Shown here in pieces: positions 10,680 to 20,238 of a stretch of 64,000 bases of DNA. Every line of letters begins with the position of its first letter. The first letter of the stretch is position 1. The position numbers and the translations under genes are program-made. This DNA comes from CAVXTT01 sp963764685 (GTDB lineage: Bacteria; Bacteroidota; Ignavibacteria; Ignavibacteriales; Ignavibacteriaceae), in contig CAVXTT010000017.1 of NCBI GenBank assembly GCA_963764685.1, positions 186,001 through 250,000 of the forward strand, given 5' to 3'. The notes beneath the pieces are model-generated. The model did no database searches, had not been told where the DNA came from, and worked only from the letters and a program-made list of their open reading frames with translations.

Positions 10680-10727
10680 TAACCCTGCTCTTATTTAATA
10701 AGGGCCTAAGACCGAAGGGACAAACCT
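10680..10727 (+). promoter_or_regulatory. Possible S6:S18 autoregulatory leader of rpsF
   Basis: The leader just before rpsF can fold a small hairpin (CCC..CTTATT/AATAAG..GGG, about 10683-10704). This is followed by ACCGAAGGG (10711-10719), a CCG-containing segment like the one recognised by the S6:S18 complex in other bacteria. Only the sequence pattern supports this; no covariation was checked. Confidence 0.3.
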
Positions 10728-11141
10728 GTGAAAATAAACATATATGAGAGTGCTGTTATCATTAATGCAGCACTGGACGATGAACTAATCGAAGCTGAAA
10801 TATCCCGCATCAAGGAAAATATTACCAACAATGGGGGAGAAATCAGGGAAATTGAAAACTGGGGAAGAAAAAGATTAGCATATATGGTCGAAAAAAGCAA
10901 AATTGGCTATTATGCAATCTTCAGATTTAATGCTCCTTCAAGCCTTGTCTCCAAACTGGAAAGATATTATGTACTTAACGAGAATATCCTCAGGTATTTG
11001 ACGATTAAGCTTGAAAATGAAGCGCTTGAGTATCTGGAAAAGATCAAAAGCAAATCTCTTGCAGAGATAGTCGGTACCCCCGATGCTGAAATACCTGTTA
11101 GCACCGAGGTAAAAGCTGAAGCCAAACAAGGAAACGAGTAA
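10728..11141 (+). CDS. rpsF: 30S ribosomal protein S6
   Basis: A 137-residue S6 protein starting at GTG (KINIYESAVIINAALDD). It contains the typical GGEIREIENWGRKRLAYMV segment and FRFNAP strand. An acidic, alanine-rich tail extends beyond the usual 95-110 residues, as in other members of this group. First gene of the rpsF-ssb-rpsR-rplI operon. Confidence 0.93.
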   Translation: MKINIYESAVIINAALDDELIEAEISRIKENITNNGGEIREIENWGRKRLAYMVEKSKIGYYAIFRFNAPSSLVSKLERYYVLNENILRYLTIKLENEALEYLEKIKSKSLAEIVGTPDAEIPVSTEVKAEAKQGNE

Positions 11142-11180
11142 TTACTATTAAATTTTTGATTTAGTTGGAGGATTAAACTA

Positions 11181-11667
11181 ATGGCTGATCTCAAAATGCC
11201 TGAAATTAACTATGTTATTGTTGCCGGAAATTTGACCAAAGATCCTATCTTCAGGCAAACCACTAACAGCACACCCGTCGTAAACTTTTCTATAGCATCG
11301 AACAGAAAATATAAAGACAGTACAAACCAGTGGCAGGAAGACGTTTGCTATGTCGGTATCGTTGCCTGGAATAAACTTGCTGAAAGCTGCCGCGAAAGAT
11401 TAAGAAAAGGATCTGCCGTTTTAATAGACGGGGAGCTGCAAAGCAGAACCTGGCGCACCGAAGACGGCCACAGCCGCAGTATCGTGGAAATAAAAGCCAG
11501 AAGAATTCAGTTCCTGAATAAGAGACTGAGAAATGCAGACGGCGAAAACGGCTACCACTGCCGAATTCGACGAACCGGAAGTTTTCTCAGATGAAGAAAT
11601 TATAGACTATACAGAAGATTCATTTGATAAGTTTCTTTCAAATGAAGAATCTGATTTAATTAAGTAG
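11181..11667 (+). CDS. ssb: Single-stranded DNA-binding protein, one frameshift
   Basis: OB-fold SSB that coats single-stranded DNA and recruits repair proteins. It begins MADLKMPEINYVIVAGNLTK and contains WQEDVCYVGIVAWNKLAE and GSAVLIDGELQSRTW. One extra base around 11525-11550 breaks the tail. In the +1 frame the protein continues through FDEPEVFSDEEIIDYTEDSF and stops at 11667, for about 161 residues. The restored acidic end (SNEESDLIK) takes the place of the usual DDDIPF tip. The position between rpsF and rpsR is standard. Confidence 0.88.
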
Positions 11668-11675
11668 AGGATTCA

Positions 11676-11909
11676 ATGAAAAAAGAACCAATTAAAGTAA
11701 AAAAATACTGCCGGTTCACTCAGAACAAGGTGAAGTATATTGATTATAAAGATGTTAAAATGCTGCAGAGATATACTACCGAGCAGGGAAAGATAATTCC
11801 TAAAAGAATTACCGGTACCTCTTCGAAATACCAGAGAGAACTTGCAATAGCAATTAAACGCGCCAGGCATATGGCTTTGCTGCCTTATGTTTCTGATACG
11901 GTTAAATAA
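11676..11909 (+). CDS. rpsR: 30S ribosomal protein S18
   Basis: A 77-residue basic protein with KKYCRFTQNKVKYIDYKD, LQRYTTEQGKIIPKRITG and KRARHMALLPYV, all conserved S18 segments. It starts 8 bases after the restored ssb stop. Confidence 0.95.
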   Translation: MKKEPIKVKKYCRFTQNKVKYIDYKDVKMLQRYTTEQGKIIPKRITGTSSKYQRELAIAIKRARHMALLPYVSDTVK

Positions 11910-11924
11910 TTTTAAGGAGCATCA

Positions 11925-12368
11925 ATGAAAGTTATTCTGAGAGAAAATGTAGAAACACTCGGTCAGATCGGTGATGTTGTTGAAGTAAAGAACGGTTATG
12001 CGAGGAATTTTCTTATACCAAGAAAAATTGCCTATGCTGCAATAGAAGGCAATATCCGTGCACTTGATGAGGAAAAGAAAAGACTGGCAAAGAAGAAACA
12101 GCAGGAGGTAAATGCTGCAGAACATCTGGCAGTAGAACTTGAGAAAGTATCGGTCACTATTCCTGTCCAGGTTGGCGAAGAGGATAAGATATTCGGAACC
12201 GTAACTACCCAGATGATTGCTGATGCGCTGAAAGAGAAGGGTTATGATATCGATAAGAGAAAGTTTGATATTGAAGAGCCGATTAAATCACTCGGGATAT
12301 ACGGTATCAATATCAAGCTGCACCAGAATGTTAATGTAAAGATTAAGGTTTGGGTCGTCCGCGAATAG
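11925..12368 (+). CDS. rplI: 50S ribosomal protein L9
   Basis: A 147-residue L9: N-terminal domain MKVILRENVETLGQIGDVVE with NGYARNFLIPRKIAYAA, a long central charged helix, and a C-terminal rRNA-binding domain (GEEDKIFGTVTTQMIADAL). An AAGGAG-type ribosome binding site sits just upstream. Last gene of the operon, followed by a terminator. Confidence 0.96.
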   Translation: MKVILRENVETLGQIGDVVEVKNGYARNFLIPRKIAYAAIEGNIRALDEEKKRLAKKKQQEVNAAEHLAVELEKVSVTIPVQVGEEDKIFGTVTTQMIADALKEKGYDIDKRKFDIEEPIKSLGIYGINIKLHQNVNVKIKVWVVRE

Positions 12369-12385
12369 GAAAGTTTATATAAAAC

Positions 12386-12416
12386 AAAAAAAGGAAAGCT
12401 TCTGCTTTCCTTTTTT
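12386..12416 (+). terminator. Rho-independent terminator after rplI
   Basis: AAGGAAAGC-TTCT-GCTTTCCTT stem with A-run before and T-run after, 20 bases past the rplI stop. It can act in both directions and also lies downstream of rpmB on the minus strand. Confidence 0.9.
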
Positions 12417-12440
12417 ATTTTAAATTCTGACTGGTTCTCT

Positions 12441-12677
12441 TTAAGCTTTGATCTTCTTTTCCATTATCATCTTTGCAATCTTCGCTGTACCATTCCTGGA
12501 GATAGTTTTTAATGCACTGGTGGTTACCTTGAGTGTAACAAACCTGTTAAGCTCTGCTATCCAGATTCTTTTCTTCTGAAGATTCGGAAGGAATCTTCTT
12601 TTTGTTCTGTTATGCGCGTGCGATACATTATTGCCGGTCTGGGGACCCACATCTGTTATCTGACATCTTCTTGACAT
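12441..12677 (-). CDS. rpmB: 50S ribosomal protein L28
   Basis: A 78-residue basic protein opening MSRRCQITDVGPQTGNNVSH with the L28 signature NRTKRRFLPNLQ. It has no zinc-binding cysteine pairs. It is convergent with rplI and transcribed alone. Confidence 0.95.
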   Translation of the reverse strand: MSRRCQITDVGPQTGNNVSHAHNRTKRRFLPNLQKKRIWIAELNRFVTLKVTTSALKTISRNGTAKIAKMIMEKKIKA

Positions 12678-12861
12678 TTATTCTCCTTATACGGCTTTTT
12701 TCTAAATTAGACAATAAATATAGGTAATTCAGATAAAAAATAAAACACTTTTTAGGAAAAAAAGCCTCAAATTGCGGATTTTTCTGCTCCCCTGGTTGAA
12801 TCTTAACATAGGTTTGTTATTTTATTAACACATTTCTGTTAAACAAACCTGCGAGGAATTT

Positions 12862-13476
12862 ATGGAATATTTTGAGCTTCACCCCGATAACCCTCAGCTC
12901 AGATTCGTTAATCGTGCTGTAGAGATCTTAAAGAACGGCGGAATAATAATATATCCGACAGATACAGTATATGGGATAGGATGCGACATCTTCAATCACG
13001 AAGCTCTCGAACGCATATTCAAGATAAAAAATTCAGATCAGAACAAGCTTTTCAGCTTTATCTGCTCCGACTTGAAAGATATTTCCAAATATGCAAAAGT
13101 TACGGACTATGCCTATAGAACTATGAAACACCTGCTCCCGGGACCCTATACCTTTATCCTTCCGGCAGCTAAGCTGGTTCCTAAAAAACTCTGGAGCAAA
13201 AGAAAAACAGTCGGCATCAGGGTGCCGGACCATACTATTACTCTAAAGCTTGCTGAAGGATTGGGCAATCCATTAATAACTACAAGCGCTAAGAACGGCA
13301 CCGGCGACATAATGAATAATGCCGAAAAGATAAGATCATATTTTGATAAGAAAGTTGATCTTATGTTATCTGCAGGTAATCTTAGCGGCGAACCTTCAAG
13401 CGTTATAGACCTTAGTGAAGATGAACCTGAAGTTATCAGGGTAGGTGCAGGCGATGTTAGTCTCTTTGTTTCCTGA
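12862..13476 (+). CDS. YciO-type member of the Sua5/YrdC family
   Basis: A 204-residue YrdC-fold protein. It starts MEYFELHPDNPQ and has NGGIIIYPTDTVYGIGCDIF and LLPGPYTFIL. The opening HPDNPQ and the spacing are closer to E. coli YciO than to Sua5/TsaC. YrdC-family enzymes make threonylcarbamoyl-AMP for tRNA t6A, whereas the role of YciO is less certain. Whether this is the organism's t6A enzyme cannot be decided here. A strong terminator follows. Confidence 0.85.
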   Translation: MEYFELHPDNPQLRFVNRAVEILKNGGIIIYPTDTVYGIGCDIFNHEALERIFKIKNSDQNKLFSFICSDLKDISKYAKVTDYAYRTMKHLLPGPYTFILPAAKLVPKKLWSKRKTVGIRVPDHTITLKLAEGLGNPLITTSAKNGTGDIMNNAEKIRSYFDKKVDLMLSAGNLSGEPSSVIDLSEDEPEVIRVGAGDVSLFVS

Positions 13477-13500
13477 ACCTGATTAAAATATAATTAACTT

Positions 13501-13530
13501 AAAAAAGGTCTGAGAAATCAGACCTTTTTT
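13501..13530. terminator. Bidirectional terminator
   Basis: A perfect inverted repeat AAAAAAGGTCTGA-GAAA-TCAGACCTTTTTT separates two convergent genes. The stop codon of the minus-strand SDR gene (13518-13520) is inside the stem. Confidence 0.95.
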
Positions 13531-14297
13531 CTTATTACGTGTGTTACTGAAGCCTGCTGCAGGGGAGTCAGTATAATCTCGTTGATATTTACATTAGCCG
13601 GTCTTGTTGCACAATATACTACTGCATCTGCAACATCATCAGCGACTTAACGGAGTGATACCTTCATAAACCTTTTCTGCTTTTTCTTCATCCCAGGAAA
13701 ATCTAACCTTGGCAAATTCCGTATAAACCATCCCTGGATCTACAGTGCTGACGCGGATATTCTTATCGAGAACGTCATACCTGATACTCTCTGTCAATCC
13801 GTTTACAGCATACTTTGTTGCACAGTAAACATTACCGCTTACATAAACACCGTGGCCGGCTACCGAACCGATATTTATTACGTGTCCCTGTTCCTTCTCT
13901 ACCATTAATGGAAGCACCTGCCGGGTGACATATAAAGCAGTCCCTTTATATTAGTATCTATCATCTCTTCCCATTGAGTTATATCCCCCTCGTAAACTTT
14001 GCTGAATCCTCTCGCAAGTCCCGCATTATTTACAAGTATGTCTATTTTTTTCCACTCTGCAGGTAATTCACTTACTGCTTTTTTTACTGCCTCATTATTT
14101 CGTACATCAAGAGTGAAAGAAAGTACTTTAACTCCGTATTTCGAAACGACGGCATCCTTAATTTTATTTAACTTATCTTTTCTCCTGGCGCACAATATCA
14201 GGTTAGCCCCCTCCGCAGCAAATGCAGAAGCACAGGCTGCGCCAATACCGGACGACGCACCGGTAATGAAAACTATTTTATTTTTTAGTCTGGTCAT
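13518..14297 (-). CDS. Short-chain dehydrogenase/reductase (YdfG-like), two frameshifts
   Basis: A NAD(P)-dependent oxidoreductase of about 258 residues. Visible motifs: TGASSGIGAACASAF (nucleotide binding, residue 12 on), LVNNAGLARG, INIGSVAGHGVYVSGNVY and catalytic Tyr/Lys in YCATKYAVNG. Two shifts interrupt it. Near 13920, two extra C bases disrupt MSRQVLPLMV; near 13645, one extra C changes LSADDVADAV to a false stop. After correction the tail reads NINEIILTPLQQASVTHV and ends within the terminator. The tail resembles YdfG-type 3-hydroxy acid dehydrogenases; the substrate is not established. Confidence 0.82.
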
Positions 14298-14411
14298 TGC
14301 AATTTCATTTTGTTATTTAACGGCAGGAAAGATAAGTAAAATAAATGATAGGAATAAAGATCCAATACTAATTTTTAACTCTCCATAACTTTTAGTGACT
14401 GATGAGAATTT

Positions 14412-14449
14412 GTCATTGCGAGGGAGTCCTCGAGCGAAGCAATCTCACC
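14412..14449 (+). repeat. Palindromic dispersed repeat, left copy
   Basis: GTCATTGCGAGGGAGTCCTC followed by GAGCGAAGCAATCTCACC. It is the inverse orientation of the three copies at 14854-15019. It forms a hairpin around AGTCCTCGAG and belongs to the widespread TCATTGCGAG/CGAAGCAATCTC class of small dispersed repeats. Confidence 0.85.
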
Positions 14450-14457
14450 CTGGTTCT

Positions 14458-14748
14458 CTAAATGATCTCTTCATATAAATCTTTCCATTTAGTGTTAAAG
14501 GAGCTAATCAATTCCTTTTTCTTTTTCCTTGAACCAGCTTTAATCTGTTTCTCTCTTACAATAGCATTTTCCGGATCAATGTAGATTTCATACCATACAA
14601 GTTTTACACAATTATACTTTTTAGTAAATCCTTCAATTGTCTTTGATTTATGTTCGTAAAGGCGTCTTACCAGATTATTAGTAACACCTGTGTAAAATAC
14701 CGTGTTGTTTGGGTTGGTCACTATATAGACATAATAATTTCTATCCAC
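14458..14748 (-). CDS. Single-domain GIY-YIG nuclease family protein
   Basis: A 96-residue protein with YYVYIVTNPNNTVFYTGVTN (GIY-YIG variant: the YVYI and YTG half-motifs), the conserved Arg in NNLVRRLYEHK, and a catalytic-type Glu later (YEIYIDPENAIVREKQIK). This is the UPF0213/YhbQ-like stand-alone form; its biological job is unknown. The gene is enclosed by inverted copies of the palindromic repeat: one 8 bases past its stop and three upstream of its start. Confidence 0.88.
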   Translation of the reverse strand: MDRNYYVYIVTNPNNTVFYTGVTNNLVRRLYEHKSKTIEGFTKKYNCVKLVWYEIYIDPENAIVREKQIKAGSRKKKKELISSFNTKWKDLYEEII

Positions 14749-14853
14749 CTGTTTCCCCTCGGTAATTGAAGTTCAAATATGCAATATGCTTGACTACTTT
14801 ACAAATTATCACTCTGAATTAGATAGTATCAATCGAATAATCGGACATAATGG

Positions 14854-15019
14854 GGTGAGATTGCTTCGTCGAGGACTCCTCGCAATGACTGAAAAAACCA
14901 AGAACTAAGAACCAAGAACGTACTAGGTGAGATTGCTTCGTCGAGGACTCCTCGCAATGACTGAAAAAACCAAGCACGTACTAGGTGAGATTGCTTCGTC
15001 GAGGCTCCTCGCAATGACT
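14854..15019 (-). repeat. Three direct copies of the palindromic repeat
   Basis: GGTGAGATTGCTTCGTCGAG followed by a GACTCCTCGCAATGACT-type half, at 14854-14890, 14926-14962 and 14984-15019 (the third lacks one A). Linkers of 21-35 bases are themselves related (GAAAAAACCAAG and CGTACTA). All three are reversed relative to the copy at 14412. Confidence 0.9.
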
Positions 15020-15051
15020 GACAATACCAGACAAAATACTAAAAATTAAGG

Positions 15052-15090
15052 AACTAAGAACTAAGAACTAAGAACTAAGAACTAAGAACT
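15052..15090. repeat. Heptamer tandem array AACTAAG
   Basis: Five and a half perfect copies of the 7-base unit AACTAAG run up to the 3' end of the AmrS gene. Related AAGAACTAAGAACCAAGAAC words occur at 14899-14919. Confidence 0.95.
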
Positions 15091-15094
15091 GGTA

Positions 15095-16117
15095 TCAGTT
15101 AAATCTTCCAGGAATAGCTTTACCACACTTAGGACACTTACCGTTATTGATAATATTTTTATGTACCGAGTGCCAGTCGCGGGTAATCAGGGGAGTATGG
15201 CATTGGGGGCAGTATGTGGTTTGTCCTTCCCGGTTGTGTACATTCCCGACATACACAAAATTAAGTCCTAATCTCAAAGCAATGTCCCGGGCCTGTGTTA
15301 ATGTGGTTGGAGGCGTAGCTTCTTTATCTCTCATTTTAAAGTCAGGATGAAATGCAGTAAAGTGAAGGGGTACATCCTGTCCCAGGTTTTCAACTATCCA
15401 TTCGCATTCCTGTTTAATTTCTTCAGGTGAATCATTCTCACCGGGAATCAGCAGGGTCGTAATTTCAGTCCAGATATCGGTTTCCTGATGAAGCCATTTC
15501 AGGGTATCGAGCACATTTTCAAGATGCGAGAAGGTAAGCTTATGATAAAATCTTTCTGTAAAACCTTTAAGATCAACATTGGCTGCATCAATATGCTTGT
15601 ACACTTCTTTACGGGCTTCTTTATCAATGTACCCGGCAGTAACCATTACCGTTTTAATATCCTCCTGCCTTGCAACCTTCGAAATGTCAATCACATATTC
15701 ACCGAATATTGTTGGATCATTATATGTGAAGGCAATAGAAGGGACTTTGTATGTTTTTGCCAGATCAACAACATCTTCGGGTGAGGCAGTTAATGCATTC
15801 ACCTCATCCAGGCGTGCTTTGCTGATTGACCAGTTCTGGCAGAATTTGCAGCCCAGGTTGCAGCCTGCAGTACCAAAGCTTAGAATTCCTGTACCGGGAT
15901 AAAAATGATTAAGAGGTTTTTTTTCTACGGGATCTATTGCAAACCCTGTGGGGTGCCCATAACCTGATGTGTATAACTTTCCCCCTTCATTATATCTTAT
16001 AAAGCAGAATCCCTGCTGCCCGTCCCCGATAGTACAATAGCGGGGACACAGAGTACAAAGCAATTTTCCTTTATCAGCAGGCTGCCACCATCTGGCTTCA
16101 ATTTTATCAGCAATCAT
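15095..16117 (-). CDS. amrS: AmmeMemoRadiSam system radical SAM enzyme
   Basis: A 340-residue radical SAM protein. The 4Fe-4S motif is CNLGCKFC (Cys86, Cys90, Cys93). An extra cysteine cluster lies in CTLCPRYC (residues 21-28), and a C-terminal zinc ribbon (CPQC ... CPKC) follows. The AmrS features FTYNDPTIFGEY and TLLIPGENDS are present. The partners AmmeMemoRadiSam A and B are not in this window. It lies 55 bases downstream of the pyruvate kinase gene in the same direction, so it may be the last gene of that operon. The exact substrate of the system is not established. Confidence 0.9.
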   Translation of the reverse strand: MIADKIEARWWQPADKGKLLCTLCPRYCTIGDGQQGFCFIRYNEGGKLYTSGYGHPTGFAIDPVEKKPLNHFYPGTGILSFGTAGCNLGCKFCQNWSISKARLDEVNALTASPEDVVDLAKTYKVPSIAFTYNDPTIFGEYVIDISKVARQEDIKTVMVTAGYIDKEARKEVYKHIDAANVDLKGFTERFYHKLTFSHLENVLDTLKWLHQETDIWTEITTLLIPGENDSPEEIKQECEWIVENLGQDVPLHFTAFHPDFKMRDKEATPPTTLTQARDIALRLGLNFVYVGNVHNREGQTTYCPQCHTPLITRDWHSVHKNIINNGKCPKCGKAIPGRFN

Positions 16118-16172
16118 ATTGCTAATTAAGTTATTTATTTATCCGAAGAAAGCTAAAAAATCTTATACAGGT

Positions 16173-17609
16173 TCAAACTTTAACAAGTTGCCCTGACTCC
16201 ATTCCAGAATACCGCGCACCGGCTGTAATAATAATAATATCGCCGTCCTTTGCCAGCCCCGCTTCTCTGATCATTTTCTTTATTTTATCAGTCGCAGCAA
16301 TCTGCTCCTTATCGATTTTTTCAAAGAAAAGAGAAGTTACACCCCATACCAGGTTCAGCTGGTTCATAGTATCGAAGTTATCGGAAATAGCAATTATTCT
16401 GCAGTCGGGTCTGTACTTTGATAAATTCCTTGCTGCAGCTCCTTTTAATGTAAATACAACTATGGCAGCTGCTTTTATACGCCGGCTTATATCAGCTACT
16501 GCCCTTGAAACAGAATCCGTCAGGTTCTCTCCTATAAGCTTCGGGTACTATAGTATTCTTTTTCTCTTTAAGGGACCCAGGTGTGCTTCTGCATTTTTTA
16601 TTATGTCATTCATCATCTGTATTGCCTTTAGCGGATATTTCCCAACTGCAGTCTCGCCGCTGAGCATTACTACATCGGTACCGTCCCATACTGCATTTGC
16701 CACATCGGATGCCTCTGCTCTTGTAGGTATCGGATTATTTATCATCGACTCGAGCATCTGTGTTGCTGTTATTACTAATTTTCCGGCAGCATTGCATTTC
16801 CTGATTATTTCTTTTTGAATTACCGGCACCTGCTGGGGAGGCATCTCTACACCAAGATCGCCGCGTGCAATCATTATTCCGTCAGCAGCTGCAAGTATCT
16901 CATCAAAATTATCTACCGCTTCCTTCTTTTCTATCTTGGCAATAATAGGTTTATTGATATTTTTATTTTTTAACCATTCTCTTAAACCTGTTATATCTTC
17001 CGGGGTACGCACAAATGAAAGGGCTATGTAATCAACCCTGTTCTGTATGGCAAATTCAAGATCCCTGTAATCTTTTTCAGTAACTGAAGGAGAAGAAATA
17101 TTCATCCCCGGCATATTCATCCCTTTCTTCGGCTTTAATATCCCGCCGTTCTCAATATAACAGACAACCGAATGATCCTTTTTTCCTGTTACTTGTAGAC
17201 GGATAAGACCATCATCGATAAGAACAGGATCGCCGGGCTGTGCATCTTCGGCAAATAATTTATATGATGTTGATATTCTTGTTCTGCTCCCCTTAATATT
17301 TTCTGTGGTGATCTCGATTGACTCTCCTGCAGTAAGTTCAATTTCACTTGCTTCCAGCTCACCGATCCTCATTTTGGGTCCCTGCAGATCAATCAGAATG
17401 GCAAGCGAGAACTTTTCCTCACGGCAGGCTGTATCAACTTCTTTATAAAGATTTGTGAAGAAGGAATAATCACCGTGAGAGAAATTTAACCTGACACCGT
17501 CTATTCCGGAGTTTATCATTTCCCTGATCATCGCGGAAGTGGATGTAGAGGGTCCTAGTGTGGTAAGGATCTTTGTTTTGGCAAAGGTATCGGTGGATTT
17601 CAGCTTCAT
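16173..17609 (-). CDS. pyk: Pyruvate kinase with an in-frame amber codon
   Basis: Transfers phosphate from phosphoenolpyruvate to ADP at the end of glycolysis. The full frame codes for 478 residues, the family norm. Seen: TLGPSTSTSAMIREMI, RLNFSHGD, IIAKIEKKEA, the MIARGDLGVEMPPQQVP signature and MLSGETAVGKYP. A TAG codon at 16548-16550 (about residue 354) stops the frame at the domain B/C boundary. The C-terminal domain continues in the same frame: LIGENLTDSVSRAVADISRR, then IIIITAGARYSGMESGQLVKV read in parts. A base substitution (for example from CAG) or a sequence error would explain it. Start ATG overlaps the Lon-like stop (ATGA). Confidence 0.85.
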
Positions 17610-20094
17610 TTTCTTTTTCTGATTTTTTTACCCTGCCGGACTATCTTTGCCATTGCACGTCCGTTGGAGGGGGTAACATTTGCTTTAGATTTTGCATAAA
17701 GATCCTTGATCTTCTTCTCTACAAAATAAAAAACTGTATTCTCTTCGTAGGTTTCACCCGGTTTTTTTATTCCTGCTTTAACACCTGTCAGAATTTCAAT
17801 CCCTTCTTCAACCCTGGTAATGGGATAAATATGAAAGATACCTTTCTTAACTGCATCAATAACTTCCTCTTTGAGCATTAGTTCCTTAACATTCTGATGA
17901 GGGATTATCACCCCTTGCTTTTTGTTAAAGCCCCTGCTCTTGCAGATATCATAGAAGCCTTCAATCTTTTCATTAACACCGCCGATAGGCTGGACATCCC
18001 CTTTCTGATTTAATGATCCGGTTACTGCAATGTACTGCCTGATCGGTAGCCCGGATAAAGTGGACAGCAGTGCAAATATTTCAGCAGAGGAAGCACTGTC
18101 GCCGTCTACGGTTCCATATGACTGTTCGAAATACAAGATTTGCATTAAAGGATAAAGGCAGCTCCTGTCCGAATGTTTCCCTGAAGTATCCTGATATAAT
18201 AAGTACTCCTTTATTATAATGCCTTCCGCTCATACCGGCTTCACGCTCAACATTTATGATGCTTCCTGTGCCTAATGAAACAGTTGCTGTAATTCTTGTG
18301 GGTCTGCCGAATGAATAAAAATCCGCACCATATACTGCAAGTCCGTTTATCTGTCCTATTGTTTCACCTTCTGTATCGATCAGGAATGTATTATCCTCAA
18401 ACATTTCTGTTATTTTTTCTTCATACAGACCGTGCCTGTCCTTTGCATACTTAAATGCTTTCTCTACGTGTGCAGCGGTTACAATTTCAAAGCCGTCATC
18501 CTTTGCCCAGAAGCTTGCTTCACGTGCAATATCTGCGATCTGCGAGAAGCGTGTTGTCAGCTTACTTTTTTGTCCAGCAAGTCGGGCTGATATTTCTATC
18601 AGGTATGCTATTGCTGATTTGTCAAATTCACACAGCTGTTCTGTTTTAATTAGTTTCTTTATAACGCGTGCATACTCTACAAGCACCTTATCATTATGCG
18701 TGATCTCATAATCAAAGTCAGCTTTGATCTTAAATATCTTTTTGAAATCATATTCATATTCAGAAAGCAGTGCATAAAGCTGCTGACTGCCTATCAGAAT
18801 TATTTTCGTTTCTATATTTATCGGCTCCGGCTTCAGGGTTGAAGGATTCACCTGGAAGTAAGTAGAAAGGTCCTGTATCTCCAGCTTCCTGTATGTCAGC
18901 ACCCGTTTAAGGGTTCTCCACACGCCCGGTTCTTCAAGCAGGTGATTAACATTCAGTACAAGATATCCGCCGTTGCCCCTTATTAAGGATCCCCCTTTTA
19001 TATTTGTGAAATCTGCATACCAGCCGCCTCTTCCGTCATTCATTTTTTCGATTGTGCCGAATAGATTAACATAAGTAGGGGAGGTTTCGACTATTACGGG
19101 ACATTCTTTTGTGTCAGCGTTATCCAGGAGAATATTTACTTCATACTCCTTAAAATAGTCGATAATATACCCTGCAGGAGTTTTGTTCTCCCTCGGGCTT
19201 CTGCCCCTTAAATATTTCAATATTACCCAGGATATTAGTGCTGACGGAGTTGAGGTAATTCCTTACTTTTTCATCTTTATAATTCTCCTTAAGGTTTTCA
19301 ATCACCCCTTTAACGATAACCCCGACAGTTTCCTTTTCAAGATGATTAAATTTCTCCTGATATTTTTTGCTGATCTTTAACCCTTCTTTAACAAGCACCT
19401 GGAGCTCGTGCTGGAATTCATTATACTTTGTAAGGATCTTTTGGGCATCTTCCTTTGTAATTTTTCCTTCTGAAGTCAGTTCATCAATCTGATATATTGC
19501 AGCAGGCTTGCCGTCAATAATAGGTAATACATCGGGACGCACCATTTCACCGATCTTTACCTGTCCCAGCGAAAAATTATCCTTTGCTATCTTTTCGGCA
19601 AAACCATTCATCAGCGACTGCTCTTTTGCAGTGTACTGCTCCATAATCTGATTTTTCCGCTTTGAATACTGGTCGGATTCAAGTGCCTGAGGTATTTTTT
19701 CTTTCAGCAGGTTAATTGTTGTTGAGAGCTCCTGCCTGAAAAGTTTTGCTTCACCAACAGGAAAGTTAAGAAGTATAGGACGGTCGGGATCACTAAAATT
19801 ATTTACATATGCATAATCATAAAGAGAGGGACAATTATCACTTATCTGTTCAAGCATCTGCTTTACGGTAGTTGCTTTTCCGGTGCCGGAAAGTCCTGCA
19901 ATATAAATATTATAACCGGGTCCTTGCAGATCGACCCCCAGCCGTATCGCCCTTAAAGCTCTTTCCTGTCCTAAGATCCCCTCCATTGGTTTTAAAGATT
20001 CGGTTGAGTCAAATGCAAAGATGTCGGGATTGCACCTCCATCTTAGGTCGGTATAATCAAGTTCTCTATGTTTGGAAGCTTTTGGTGTTTTCAT
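17606..20094 (-). CDS. Lon-like ATP-dependent protease (LonB/AAA_32 type), two frameshifts
   Basis: About 828 residues when two +1 errors are removed, near 19190 (restoring GQKPEENKTPAGYIIDYFK) and near 18125 (restoring NLVFEQSYGTVDGDSASSAE). Domains: N-terminal AAA_32 region with Walker A GLSGTGKATT near residue 67, a helical insert (about 130-300), and the AAA lid and proteolytic domain. The catalytic Ser lies in GDSASSAE and the Lys in GGVNEKIEGF. This is the soluble LonB-like family related to E. coli YcbZ, not classical Lon. It overlaps pyk by four bases; a protease-pyk-amrS operon is implied. Confidence 0.85.
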
Positions 20095-20238
20095 TTTATT
20101 ATTTCGTCATTATTAATCTTATATGATCAATTTATTATGCAGCCTCTTTGTAAAAAAATTCTTGTCTGAAGAATTAATTTATCTTATTTATAACTATAAA
20201 ATACTTTTATTTTATACAAGAAAACATAAATAAACAAG

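Noticed and set aside
14854..15019. Possible CRISPR array with three repeats
   Set aside because: Linkers of unequal length are related to one another, and an inverted copy lies across the nuclease gene; this is a dispersed palindromic repeat.
16548..16550. Pyrrolysine or other recoding at the amber codon of pyruvate kinase
   Set aside because: No recoding signal or pyl gene seen, and such an insertion is not known in this enzyme.
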